DNA of 64,000 bases, taken from Flavobacterium sp. LHD-85. Its GTDB lineage: Bacteria > Bacteroidota > Bacteroidia > Flavobacteriales > Flavobacteriaceae. Every line of letters begins with the position of its first letter. Within the stretch, counting starts at the first letter, position 1. Of this stretch, positions 37,001-46,090 are shown one piece after another. The notes under the pieces were generated by a model. The model made no database searches and was not told where the DNA came from. It worked only from the letters and a program-made list of their open reading frames with translations. The position numbers and the translations under genes were made by a program. The stretch is from contig NZ_JAVFVR010000014.1 of assembly GCF_030929595.1 (NCBI RefSeq), positions 1 to 64,000 on the forward strand, written 5' to 3'.

Positions 37001-39904
37001 GAAGACGCTTTACTTTCTGATAAAATTTATCCAGATAATGAAGAGCTGTTTGCTGATTATTTTAAACTTTATTTTAGAGATAGTCTTCCTCAAATTGAAC
37101 ATGCAAAAATTGCAAACATTACCGATAGTTCGTCAAATGAACTTACATCAATTATTAGAATTACCGAATACAAAATTCTAAGTAGCGGCGAAGACATTAA
37201 AATTAACTTAACCGATGCCAATAAGGATAGATTTATTGGTGGTGTTTTAACCGTTGGCGATCAAAACTATATCATTCAGAATATTAATGTTGTCATTACA
37301 GCAGGAAAATTTGAATATGCAGATGTCGAAGTACTTAAAAAAGAAGTAAGCGAAAGCCTGCTTTCAGACGGAGACGCAACAATCGATTCTGAACAGATTA
37401 AGCAAATCAAAAAACCAGTTAACGAATTATGTTCATTGGTTGAGAATATGCTAACACCTGAAAACTGGCGTCAGCCAAGTCCAATTGGTCTGCAAGTTCA
37501 ATTGCCACAAGTTTTAAAAACGGTACATAGAGAGATTGTTTTACAAAAAGACAGCCAAGGAAATGATACTTTACAGGTCGAAAAAACGCGTGGAATTTGG
37601 AATGATAAAGTAGAAATTAAAAAAGTTCTGGAGAAAGCTTTTCAAGTCGACGAAAAAGGAGAATATATACTAGATGATGATGAAAATCCAATTCCGCTTC
37701 CAGAAGAAGAGAAAAAACATTTTGGTTTATATGAACTTACTTTCAAAGGATTAAAATTAGCGCAACACCCGCAATACAACGCCAACAATGAACATTCAGT
37801 TGAATGGGCAAATGGAACTGTGCGCTTGTTTACTAAAAGCTGTTTTGATGGCTCCAATCCTATTCCTGTAAAATCTAGAAAAGAATTTAAAGTTGTACGT
37901 GCAGACAATATCGGAACAGACCAGGATTTAGTGTTAATTATCAATGATCCTAATTTTAAAATTAAAAAAGACGGAACCCAAGAAATGGATCCGACTTATG
38001 ATCATATTATTCTTGAAGCGGATGAGCACAACAGCCCAAAAGAGCAAAAAGTAAATTATTACCCAAGTTACAAAGTATATCTTTTTGCTGATCCTTCAAA
38101 CGGAATTACAGCAGCAAACATTCAGCCACGAGAAGGAGAAAGTACACACTATTCAATTTTCGGAATTAGAAGCTATTCTAATGCTTATGATTATGATTCT
38201 AAAATTAGTGTTCCAACTCCAATGTATGCAGTTAGAATTGAAAAACCTGTAAAACCTGAGGATGTAAAAGGAGCTTTATATGCCACAAGACCCGATTTTT
38301 TCAACAGATCAACATATACATTTACAACTAGATATACGCACAAACCTTACGGAATGTTGCATTACAGAGCAAATGATCAGGCTTTGTTAGATGCTTTGTA
38401 TAAAACGGAAACAATTGCCAGAATTAGGGAAGAATTGAGTAAACTAGGTGGTAATAATGAAAAGTTTTTCGCTAATAGATGGGAAAATTTCTTAGATCTT
38501 GAAGGATTAATAAAAACGAATAATGTTCTGAATCCGACTGATTTACTTGGACCTGAAGATCAGCCAGATATACTGCCTCCAAGACAACCATTGCATTATA
38601 CAGAATTTCCTCTTGATGGTGATCCACTGCTTAGATATCGTTTCCCTGCTCCAGATAGCGAACTTTTTATTGCTTCCATTAATGAATTTATTGAATGGCA
38701 CAATACGTCACACCCTACAACAAAGGCTCCAAAAATTACTGTTCTTAATACTTTAAATGATATTATAATTTCTACAAAACATGGAATTGAAAGAAATCTA
38801 TTAGCAATACATTTTATAGAACAAGTTATTCACGCCACTTTTGTGCCACTTACTGAAGTTCCTGTTATTTACGAATATATTAAGGATAACGATTATGTAC
38901 CCGTTAATAAAAAGCAAACCATTAAGGATAAGAATGGAAATATTTTAAAATATCCGCATCCTGATTTAGATATTGCGCCAATGATGAAAATCACAGATGC
39001 AGCGCTATTCAAAACGCAGTTTACAGATTTTAATCTAGACGGAAATTCTCAAAACATTTATTTCTACGGTGTTCGCGAAATGGATATTAAAATGAATTTC
39101 AGCGAGTTCAGTACTTTCTTAGGGCCGGTAAAACTAGTTCCTTCCAGCCCACCGCAAACACCAGAGATTAAGAGAATTATGCCTGTTTTAGAAAATCAGG
39201 TTTTAGGAATCAAGCCTTCTATTCAAATCGAATTAAATACTTACAAACCGGAATACAACATCAGAAAAATAAATATCTATCGTGCAAAAAATATGTTGGA
39301 TGCACAATCTATTAGAACGATGACTCCTGTCAAAGAAATCTTGATTGATGAAAATACTTTATCTACTGATTTTGATAGTGTTTGGACGGTTTATGATGAA
39401 TTTGAAGATTTAGAAACCGTTCCTTTTGGAGATGGCCTTTTTTACAGAATTACGGTTTCAAGAGAAATTGAATATGCTGATCCGAGTTCGACTGATCTTA
39501 ACCCTATTATTAATATTGATTATACGCCATCTCAACCATCAAAAATTACTGCCACAGTGATTGCCGACACTATCGCTCCAGAATCTCCTGTATTAACAGC
39601 TTCTGGGGAATTAACAGGAGCAAATGAATCAGTCTTGAAACCTATTGTTTTCAGTTGGGAGAAAACGGTTCATAATGGTAAGTATCATTTATATAAAATG
39701 AATAATCAAGGGAACTGGGATAAAATTCAAGAGAAAATTTCTAATGAAAACATCGTGACATTGGCTTTACTGGAAACCAAATTAGAAACCGACGAATTAA
39801 CTATTAAAAATGGTGATGATGAAAGAATCTACCATCATTTCAAAGTACTTGCCGAAAACTCTTCGGGCATGTACAGTAGTGAAGAAAAAATTCTAACCCT
39901 ATAA
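34052..39904 (+). CDS. Giant von Willebrand A-domain protein (1950 aa)
   Basis: 1950 residues, no signal peptide. Residues ~15-215 form a vWA domain with MIDAS motif DESGS (Asp23, Ser25, Ser27) and the later VVVVTDG strand. Residues ~220-350 resemble an immunoglobulin/CARDB-like sandwich. The remainder is mosaic, with fibronectin-III-like segments near the end (DTIAPESPVLTAS ... IVFSWEKTVHNGKYHLYK). vWA domains bind proteins through a metal ion, so it may be an adhesive or assembly component. Only 12 bp separate it from the 2435-residue gene. A stem-loop at 39915-39946 follows. Confidence 0.8.
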   Translation: MSSINLQESQSTGCETYIAIVVDESGSINGNEAQQIRDGLTSFINSQAQSKITLSLIGMSNSDSNSRSEHVIQKRISGNTSSFLSWINGFGSRSADPQSDHWASGLEVVNSLTVIPDVVVVVTDGLQVNDTNLLKNLYQNLDDKSHIFVYGVTSTVNNAAELVTPITTFLGKTPVLKNSGLSILNTDYIRVPDFSTLGAELNQLSSDLSGAQIGCLPNVSIIQNKLVYPVLKKGLAVHESAGTFVLRNKSRVPLTLPAGIRIHNASSLGGLIFRLQENVVIPGLASVEAKIRIDGTPSAMESHNALIVLPGVYNPSNFKISFTVTKEVYIVDINSGKTALQSTSLQIAAAGSKGIDSTKGIHLRWLLAGELGANHLPKGDLYTGATNNFNKPNDFVKLYRAPYAKVVHKLDLTKKPQTVDRNKALWVYKTPALQRSIYVYFKNKAKYLLTYASINPMTDPSGFIEAYGNEIIEIENKSELFFAAELKFSSADSSSTVKLETLSVAENSIVAPKRVTNRKTYPSAQVNAIRVITENGKSIRFKANKCLLREINFEFYGDFIQNANTNGNWDLKGKYALTTTDSKAFEQLEPKLNAVHGKWLKFNDGEYVNVKNYKDKWNLPKGEDDKNIKQVVESYIDLSLDGTNPTAVETVKFQNNIPANEPAPGEEAKFEENTTEISNLDLLNIAANDFHIARMLGLGCIDIDETVLSGEYIYLTEYVTFKNLEGGTTPKEVQHLSMSIPTSVNTERLPLPVQLSKYLPGLNAGSDEDDQSAKITDPNGYSFDGKKRYVSLFMNDIADYSVNTAFFDSTDEFDGSSFTFPIYAGVDYKFKGELNWQKPELACDTAYSNVTKDLGTGSFEPSPIIIPESGKSFLNVRQEKTGLQTYVYQGYGINIFSRATSGRQLEITSEIKPNNTLLPPSGINSLLITEENPLMFTSMSEQIKLKALLDNESITDKTYIRLLFEYYSAQELLSYSIPDGMTKEDALLSDKIYPDNEELFADYFKLYFRDSLPQIEHAKIANITDSSSNELTSIIRITEYKILSSGEDIKINLTDANKDRFIGGVLTVGDQNYIIQNINVVITAGKFEYADVEVLKKEVSESLLSDGDATIDSEQIKQIKKPVNELCSLVENMLTPENWRQPSPIGLQVQLPQVLKTVHREIVLQKDSQGNDTLQVEKTRGIWNDKVEIKKVLEKAFQVDEKGEYILDDDENPIPLPEEEKKHFGLYELTFKGLKLAQHPQYNANNEHSVEWANGTVRLFTKSCFDGSNPIPVKSRKEFKVVRADNIGTDQDLVLIINDPNFKIKKDGTQEMDPTYDHIILEADEHNSPKEQKVNYYPSYKVYLFADPSNGITAANIQPREGESTHYSIFGIRSYSNAYDYDSKISVPTPMYAVRIEKPVKPEDVKGALYATRPDFFNRSTYTFTTRYTHKPYGMLHYRANDQALLDALYKTETIARIREELSKLGGNNEKFFANRWENFLDLEGLIKTNNVLNPTDLLGPEDQPDILPPRQPLHYTEFPLDGDPLLRYRFPAPDSELFIASINEFIEWHNTSHPTTKAPKITVLNTLNDIIISTKHGIERNLLAIHFIEQVIHATFVPLTEVPVIYEYIKDNDYVPVNKKQTIKDKNGNILKYPHPDLDIAPMMKITDAALFKTQFTDFNLDGNSQNIYFYGVREMDIKMNFSEFSTFLGPVKLVPSSPPQTPEIKRIMPVLENQVLGIKPSIQIELNTYKPEYNIRKINIYRAKNMLDAQSIRTMTPVKEILIDENTLSTDFDSVWTVYDEFEDLETVPFGDGLFYRITVSREIEYADPSSTDLNPIINIDYTPSQPSKITATVIADTIAPESPVLTASGELTGANESVLKPIVFSWEKTVHNGKYHLYKMNNQGNWDKIQEKISNENIVTLALLETKLETDELTIKNGDDERIYHHFKVLAENSSGMYSSEEKILTL

Positions 39905-39914
39905 ATTCAAAAAA

Positions 39915-39946
39915 TGAATCCCAACGAAATTATTTGTTGGGATTCA
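39915..39946 (+). terminator. Stem-loop after the vWA gene
   Basis: TGAATCCCAAC pairs with GTTGGGATTCA around a 10-nt loop. It has an A-rich 5' flank but no T run after it on the plus strand, so it may act as a partial terminator or processing site. Confidence 0.5.
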
Positions 39947-40000
39947 AAATCAAGCTAATCAAAAATAATATTTACAGAAAGAAAATAAATTTCAAACAAC

Positions 40001-42991
40001 ATGGCAACAGACAGAACTAACATTGGGTACAAATTCGAAAAAGGGGATATTCCGTCGCAGGAAGACTTCCAAGAGGTATTTAAAAGTTTCGTTCATATTG
40101 ACGAAGACAAAGCCGATTTTCAAATGGTCGAAGCAGGAACCGATAATCAGCATTATGTAACTCCTGCCCTTTTGTATACAGGTTTAAAGAATATTGGCAT
40201 CATTACAGGAAATAACTATATGCCACGTAAAGAGCATTTTGACTCATTTGTTGGCGATACCATTACTTTGCAATATGCACCAGTTAATTACAGTGTTAAA
40301 GTATTTAAAAACGGACAATTATTACTAGAGAAAGAAAGTCAAGGAAATGATGGTGATTATATTATCAATTACGAGATGGCCAAAATCACTTTTTCAGGGA
40401 ATATTGACAATAGGAACATTGAAGTCGATTATTGGTATAAAAATTTAGCTCCAAATTCAAATCCGGGAGGCGGTGCTGGTCAACAAATTGACTTTACAAG
40501 CTTTCTACATACTTCAGGAAATGAAACTAAAAACGGAATCTTAACTTTCAACAACACTACGCCTACCTCAACCAGCGGAATTGTACTAACAAACAGTGGT
40601 ACTGACACCGGCGCAAAAGTACTGGACGTAACAGTTAGTGGTGCTGGAAGCGGTATTGCGGTTCAAAATACAGCAACAGGAACTGGTATTAAAGTATCTA
40701 ACACTGGAGCAGGAGCAGGTTTACAAGTCAACTCTTCTTCAGCAACAACGGGAGATCCTTTTCAAGTGACAAAAGATAATGTTGTAAAAGCTAAAATTGA
40801 TGCTGAGGGAATTGTAACAGCAAAAAGATTTGTTAGCGAAGGCGGAACAGAAGATAAATTTGTCAAAGGAGATGGTTCTTTTGATGATAAAATTTATGCT
40901 GAAGACACCAAAGTAATTCATACTTCTGGTAATGAAACTAAAGACGGAGCTTTAAAGTTAACACACAATACTTCAGCAGATGATGTTTTAACAATTGAGA
41001 AAAACAATAGTGCAAACTGTTTAAAATTAGTTCAAAACTCTAGTTCTAGCGCTACTACTTCAACTTTTGACACCAACACTGATAATGTTAACAGAAAAGC
41101 AATCAGCGTTCAAAAAATCCAAGTCGAAAAAGCCTTTATCACACACGATGGAAATGTATCAGGAACTTCATTTACAACCTTAAACGAAAAAGCAGATATT
41201 ACCGATGGCTTTTTAACATTAGCAGCTTCAACTTCTGCAACTGCAATGGCTGGTCACGCAAAATTATACGCCAAAACTGACGGCACTACTGATTTGTATG
41301 TTATGGGTAGTGATGGGGTTGAGAAGAAGATTGGTGCAAGTGGGGGTGATTTAGATAATGTTTTACATAAAACAGGCTATGCTACCGAAACCAAAACTGG
41401 AGAGTTAATCATTGATAGTGGGACAGCTGACATAAGTGGATTAAAATTATTAAAATTATCTACTATACCTACAAAAATAGAAACTGTACACTCCTCACCT
41501 ATTTACTCTAGTGTTAGGAATCTTACCAAAGATAATAATGGAAATATTTATATAACTACATTGGATAATGGTTTATACAAAATGCTTCCAGATGAATCTG
41601 TATCACTATTATCTTCTACAGCACGAGGAATGGCAAGTTGTGTCGATAGTTCAGGTAACATTTATACTATTCCTTACGCTTCAAAAGGATATGTCGATAC
41701 TCCTTTGTTTAAAACAACTCCATCGGGAGTGACGAGTACTTTAACTACCAATGTTTTATTATCTGCTTCCTTTTCTATCTGTATTGGAAATGACGGAGCA
41801 TTATACATTCCTTCTGGTTATGGATTAATTAGATTAACTACGGACGGATTAAATATTTCTATATATAATAGCATTATCACAAATAGAGGCATCACAAAAG
41901 ACACCTCTGGAAACTTTTACTTACCTAAAGCAACTGATGGTAGTATAATTAAGCTAGCTCCAAATGGGGTTGCTACATTCTTTGCATCTGGAATAAGGGT
42001 TCCTGAAGGAATTAGTACAAGAATGGATGGCAGCTTTTTAGCAACTGATTACTTTAATACTGACAGTAAGCTATTTTCAATTACGACTTCAGGATCAGTA
42101 TCAGAACTATTTTCAGGTTCACCTCTGTTGTATCCAAATGGAGTTGTAGAAACCCCTTCTGGAATCTATATAAGTCAGCTCAACGGACCAATACTTAAGA
42201 TTTCTATCGGATCAAATAAAGTACTTAAAACCGATTCCTCTGGTTTATTAGTAAAAACAACTTATTTAGAAGACGTTCCATATTTAAGACCACATCATGT
42301 TACTAATTTTGTAGATAAGACAACTAATCAAACTATAACAAGCACTAAAACGTTTTATAGTAGCAATACAGATTTAGGCTTAATTTCAATGACAAGCACA
42401 AGAGCTAGCGTTGGATTATTTACATTATCTAATTCAGGAGTAGGAAGTACTTGTATTAATTCAACCCAAAATGATACGACAGGAAAAAATCTGGTGTTGA
42501 ACGCAGGAACAGCCTCAAATGGATTTGCAATTGAATCTAATAATAATGGTGTTACAACATTTTCATTGAATAAAATAGGGAATGTTACCGCTAATTCATT
42601 TATCAAATCTGGAGGTACAAGTTCTCAATATTTAATGGCCGACGGATCTGTAACTACTTCTGCAAGTGCATCACTTGAACCTTCACAAATTACAATTACC
42701 ACAACGACAAGTATTACAACTGATACACTAGATGCCAATGGCAAAAAACAAATTGGTAAAAACGTTATTATCAGTAACGGAACAAGCGCAATAAACATTA
42801 TTGTAAATGGCGGTACAGACTTTAATGCATCATACTTAAAACATGGTACAGGAGCAATAACTTTTGTGCAAGGTACAGGTAGAACGTTAGTGCTAGTAGA
42901 TGGCAATGCTTCTTTTAATGGGACTCCAGGCAGCACCGCTACTATTTCTAGCATCGGAACAATTGATTATTTAAGAATTTCAAATGCATAA
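40001..42991 (+). CDS. Tail-fibre-like protein with inserted propeller-like domain (996 aa)
   Basis: 996 residues, no signal. The N-terminal ~150 residues look like a phage fibre docking region, with a FKNGQLLLEKESQG ... NIEVDYWYK beta-hairpin module. Then come repeats typical of fibre shafts (HTSGNETKNGILTF, HTSGNETKDGALKL; GTGIKVSNTGAGAGLQVN). Residues ~485-740 contain about six NHL-like strand blocks (TKDNNGNIYITTLDNGLYKM, VDSSGNIYTIP, TKDTSGNFYLPK), i.e. a probable beta-propeller in the shaft. The C-terminal ~200 residues return to shaft sequence. A propeller is a common binding fold, so this is a candidate receptor-binding insert. 3 bp separate it from the DUF285 gene. Confidence 0.8.
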   Translation: MATDRTNIGYKFEKGDIPSQEDFQEVFKSFVHIDEDKADFQMVEAGTDNQHYVTPALLYTGLKNIGIITGNNYMPRKEHFDSFVGDTITLQYAPVNYSVKVFKNGQLLLEKESQGNDGDYIINYEMAKITFSGNIDNRNIEVDYWYKNLAPNSNPGGGAGQQIDFTSFLHTSGNETKNGILTFNNTTPTSTSGIVLTNSGTDTGAKVLDVTVSGAGSGIAVQNTATGTGIKVSNTGAGAGLQVNSSSATTGDPFQVTKDNVVKAKIDAEGIVTAKRFVSEGGTEDKFVKGDGSFDDKIYAEDTKVIHTSGNETKDGALKLTHNTSADDVLTIEKNNSANCLKLVQNSSSSATTSTFDTNTDNVNRKAISVQKIQVEKAFITHDGNVSGTSFTTLNEKADITDGFLTLAASTSATAMAGHAKLYAKTDGTTDLYVMGSDGVEKKIGASGGDLDNVLHKTGYATETKTGELIIDSGTADISGLKLLKLSTIPTKIETVHSSPIYSSVRNLTKDNNGNIYITTLDNGLYKMLPDESVSLLSSTARGMASCVDSSGNIYTIPYASKGYVDTPLFKTTPSGVTSTLTTNVLLSASFSICIGNDGALYIPSGYGLIRLTTDGLNISIYNSIITNRGITKDTSGNFYLPKATDGSIIKLAPNGVATFFASGIRVPEGISTRMDGSFLATDYFNTDSKLFSITTSGSVSELFSGSPLLYPNGVVETPSGIYISQLNGPILKISIGSNKVLKTDSSGLLVKTTYLEDVPYLRPHHVTNFVDKTTNQTITSTKTFYSSNTDLGLISMTSTRASVGLFTLSNSGVGSTCINSTQNDTTGKNLVLNAGTASNGFAIESNNNGVTTFSLNKIGNVTANSFIKSGGTSSQYLMADGSVTTSASASLEPSQITITTTTSITTDTLDANGKKQIGKNVIISNGTSAINIIVNGGTDFNASYLKHGTGAITFVQGTGRTLVLVDGNASFNGTPGSTATISSIGTIDYLRISNA

Positions 42992-42994
42992 ATT

Positions 42995-44650
42995 ATGAAT
43001 CCTTTATTACATTATGAATACGGAAAGCAACGCAAAGCATTTGTTTCAACATGGAGAACTTCAAACATATCTAGTGGCTCAACTACTTCAAATCAGATAA
43101 AACTACCATTAACAAGTAATGGGAATTATAATTTTCGGGTTGATTGGGGGGATGGAAATGTCGATAAAATAACCAGTTGGAATCAATCTCAGGTGACACA
43201 CACATATTCTGTAGAAGGAAATTATACCGTAAAAATTACAGGAATCTGTAACGGATGGTCTTTTACCAATACAGGAGATCGATTAAAAATTCTATCTATA
43301 GTTTCTTGGGGAGGATTAAAATTAGGTACTTATCAAGGGTCTTTCTTTGCTGGATGCGCCAATTTAAATTTATCAACTGTGTCTGATGCATTAGATTTAA
43401 CAGGAATAGTAACTTTTAACAGTTTCTTTTATGGTTGCACTTCATTAACATCTGTTAGTAAAATAAATGAATGGAACACTTCGAACATTTATAATATGGG
43501 AGCAATGTTTTTGGGTGCAGAAAACTTCAATCAAAATATTGGAGCATGGAATGTCAACAATGTTAGAGATTTTTCAAACATGTTTGCAAATGCAAAATTA
43601 TTCAACAATGGAGAAAGTCCTGATATAAATAATTGGAAACTAAAATCGGACGAAGAAGTATTGGTTTATGGAATGTTTAGTCAAGCTTTAAACTTTAATC
43701 AGCCTATTGGAAATTGGAATGTATCATCTGTAAAAAGCATGCAAACAATGTTTCAATCTGCTAAAAATTTTAATCAAAATATAGGTTCGTGGAATACTGC
43801 AAATGTTACCTCTATGAATTATATGTTTTCAGGTTCCGAAAGCTTTAATCAAAACATTGGCGCATGGAATACTGGAAAAGTTACTGATATGAATAACATG
43901 TTTACAGGAGCCTATAATTTTAATCAGAACATAGGCTCATGGAATGTTACAAATGTAATCAGTTTTAAACAAATGTTCGGTTCTGCAAATTCATTCAATA
44001 ACGGAGGAAGTCCTGATATAAATAATTGGACGTTGAAACCAAGCGGGGCAATAGATATGAGTCAGATGTTTTCAGGTGCAACAGGTTTTAATCAACCCAT
44101 TGGAAATTGGAACACGTCTGCAGTAACAAATATGGTTAATATGTTTGCATATGCCTCCAATTTTGATCAAAATATTAATACATGGGATATTTCTAAAATC
44201 TCTAGTTTAAATGGAATGTTTTTAGGAGCAGCGAAATTTAACCAAAATATAGGAGCATGGAATGTCAGTAATGTTACAGATTTTTCAATCATGTTTCAAT
44301 ATGCTTATGCATTCAATAATGGTGGAAGTCCTGATATAAATAATTGGACACTGAAGTCAAATGGAAATATAGATATGAGTAGAATGTTCTTTTTAACTAC
44401 AAACTTTGATCAACCTATTGGAAATTGGAATATTTCAAATGTTACAAAAATTTCCGATTTCATGGCATCGAACTTATCGCCCTCAAATCTAGATGCCATT
44501 TACAACGGCTGGAGTTCAAGAGTCGTAAAACCATCTTTAAGTATTTCTTTTAACTCCTCAAAATATACATCAGCTAGTACAGTCGCCAGAGCAATTCTTA
44601 CTGGAGCGCCAAATAATTGGACAATTTATGATGGTGGAGTAACAACCTAA
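42995..44650 (+). CDS. PKD-like plus DUF285 repeat protein (551 aa)
   Basis: 551 residues, no signal. A PKD-like start (~30-90: FRVDWGDGNVDKITSW, YSVEGNYTVKITG) precedes about twelve ~22-25-residue repeats (~160-490) of the type MFxGAxxFNQNIGxWNVSNVT, the DUF285/BspA-like pattern. Some repeats carry the longer form FNNGGSPDINNW. Such repeats form stacked surfaces used in binding on cell surfaces. It is tightly spaced after the fibre gene, so probably part of the same assembly. No cell-wall anchor or T9SS C-terminal domain seen. Confidence 0.85.
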   Translation: MNPLLHYEYGKQRKAFVSTWRTSNISSGSTTSNQIKLPLTSNGNYNFRVDWGDGNVDKITSWNQSQVTHTYSVEGNYTVKITGICNGWSFTNTGDRLKILSIVSWGGLKLGTYQGSFFAGCANLNLSTVSDALDLTGIVTFNSFFYGCTSLTSVSKINEWNTSNIYNMGAMFLGAENFNQNIGAWNVNNVRDFSNMFANAKLFNNGESPDINNWKLKSDEEVLVYGMFSQALNFNQPIGNWNVSSVKSMQTMFQSAKNFNQNIGSWNTANVTSMNYMFSGSESFNQNIGAWNTGKVTDMNNMFTGAYNFNQNIGSWNVTNVISFKQMFGSANSFNNGGSPDINNWTLKPSGAIDMSQMFSGATGFNQPIGNWNTSAVTNMVNMFAYASNFDQNINTWDISKISSLNGMFLGAAKFNQNIGAWNVSNVTDFSIMFQYAYAFNNGGSPDINNWTLKSNGNIDMSRMFFLTTNFDQPIGNWNISNVTKISDFMASNLSPSNLDAIYNGWSSRVVKPSLSISFNSSKYTSASTVARAILTGAPNNWTIYDGGVTT

Positions 44651-44700
44651 CAATCTTTATAAAAACTAAAATATAAAAACACATTAAAACAAATAAAAAA

Positions 44701-44973
44701 ATGGAAAACGTAACAATCAACAAAGAAGAAGCAAAAACAATCAACGCAGAACAATTAAAGAAATTACAAGACTTTAATGTCTTTATGGATAAGGCTAGAT
44801 TATCGTTAGGAGAATTGTCTATTCAGTATGAGTTTCAAAAAGCAGATATTTTAAGTCAGATTGCCGTTCAGCAGCAAAACTTCAATGAGTTGGAAAAAGC
44901 AATTAAGGATGAGCACGGAGATATTCGTGTGAACATTGAAACCGGCGAAATTGTAAAACAAGAACAAGAATAA
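44701..44973 (+). CDS. Small coiled-coil protein of phage type (90 aa)
   Basis: 90 residues, mostly helical with heptads (~15-70), ending in GDIRVNIETGEIVKQEQE. The (Y/H)GD...NIETGE ending is, as I recall, seen in small uncharacterised phage proteins encoded near structural genes. Possibly a chaperone or assembly helper. Moderate support. Confidence 0.7.
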   Translation: MENVTINKEEAKTINAEQLKKLQDFNVFMDKARLSLGELSIQYEFQKADILSQIAVQQQNFNELEKAIKDEHGDIRVNIETGEIVKQEQE

Positions 44974-45003
44974 TTCTTGACCATAATCTTTAGATAGTTA
45001 TTT

Positions 45004-45207
45004 AGGAACCACAAATTTACGAGCCTTCTGGCGTGGTTCCTATTGGCTATAATACTCTCCTATCGCATTTTTCGTCTACTTACTTCTAGACAACCTGCTT
45101 TTTTTAACTCATTGCTTTTTTAAAATTCAATTTTACAGCAATAAAAATAAATTAATAGCACTTAAAAAAAGGTGAAGTCAAAAAGCGTAAAAAATTGCTT
45201 TTCACCT
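45004..45207. other. Two stem-loops in the gap before the DUF5977 gene
   Basis: AGGAACCAC (45004-45012) pairs with GTGGTTCCT (45033-45041) with an inner GCC/GGC stem. AGGTGAA (45170-45176) pairs with TTCACCT (45201-45207), with a further AAAAGC/GCTTTT pair inside. Neither has a clear T run. The 44974-45280 gap otherwise holds no gene; the second hairpin could shape the leader of the next transcript. Confidence 0.45.
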
Positions 45208-45280
45208 CATCAAACTTAGTTTTTGCTTAACGCAATCCTTCTCTAAGTTGAGACAAATCATAATCAATTATAAACAAAGT

Positions 45281-46078
45281 ATGGAATATTACAATATAGC
45301 CAAGTCATTGACTGTGGCAAAAAATGATTGCGCTGCCGGAGTCATGGGAACTTCCGTTACTCTAACTGCAAACGCAAACCAATTCGTGTCTACAGTAAGT
45401 GTTGAAGACGCCAATTCAAAAGCTGATGCATGGTTAGCTGCGAATGTTCAGGCCTATGCCAATAATGTAGGTTCGTGCAGAATTACAGCCTGGAGAGGAG
45501 TAAATCCGTCTTGTGTTGTTGAACCTGATGTAAACTTAGCACCTTTTAACTACATGGTTATTAGATATAAATGGGCATTAGGAGCAGGACAAGATTTCGA
45601 CACATATACCGGAATTATTAATTCAGGAACCTCTTTAGATAATAAATGGATGGGATGGGGGCATGGATTTAATAACGAAATCCCAATAAATGCCCAAGCT
45701 GAAGATTCGTACATCATGTGGGCTGGCGATAATACACAAGCAAATGGTGTTGAAAGCTGTCTTGTGAATTTCAGTAAAATTACAAGAGACTACCCTACTT
45801 TAAATACCGTTCAGATAAGAATGGCCGGCTCATGGTATAGAACTGTCGAAACAGGAAATATAGATGTAGAAATAGTTACGTATCTCGGTGGAACAATGCA
45901 AAAATCAGGTTACGACATCATTAATGTTGGCGGAACTCTGATCGATAAAAAGAACTTTTCTAAAAAAGTACCAATTCAAGGAACCAATTTGGCTAAAAAC
46001 ATTGAAGCTGTCACAAACCTCGGATACGTTACCTACATTAAAGACTCGTCTACAGGAAAAATCGTAATTAAATATTAA
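45281..46078 (+). CDS. DUF5977-domain protein (265 aa)
   Basis: 265 residues from ATG at 45281. A TTG 11 codons upstream is in frame but less likely. Residues ~8-70 form a DUF5977-like domain (NDCAAGVMGTSVTLTANANQ ... DAWLAANVQAYANNVGSC). The next ~190 residues are beta-rich with conserved-looking Trp and Asp residues (YKWALGAGQDFDTYTGI, DSYIMWAGDNTQANG), perhaps a lectin-like binding module. The next gene starts 12 bp on and carries the same DUF5977 domain. No signal peptide. Likely a fibre tip or surface-binding protein. Confidence 0.75.
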   Translation: MEYYNIAKSLTVAKNDCAAGVMGTSVTLTANANQFVSTVSVEDANSKADAWLAANVQAYANNVGSCRITAWRGVNPSCVVEPDVNLAPFNYMVIRYKWALGAGQDFDTYTGIINSGTSLDNKWMGWGHGFNNEIPINAQAEDSYIMWAGDNTQANGVESCLVNFSKITRDYPTLNTVQIRMAGSWYRTVETGNIDVEIVTYLGGTMQKSGYDIINVGGTLIDKKNFSKKVPIQGTNLAKNIEAVTNLGYVTYIKDSSTGKIVIKY

Positions 46079-46090
46079 AAAAACAAACGT

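Noticed and set aside
45248..45280. TTG start for the DUF5977 protein
   Set aside because: A normal ATG lies 11 codons later, and the extra residues have no match in the neighbour.
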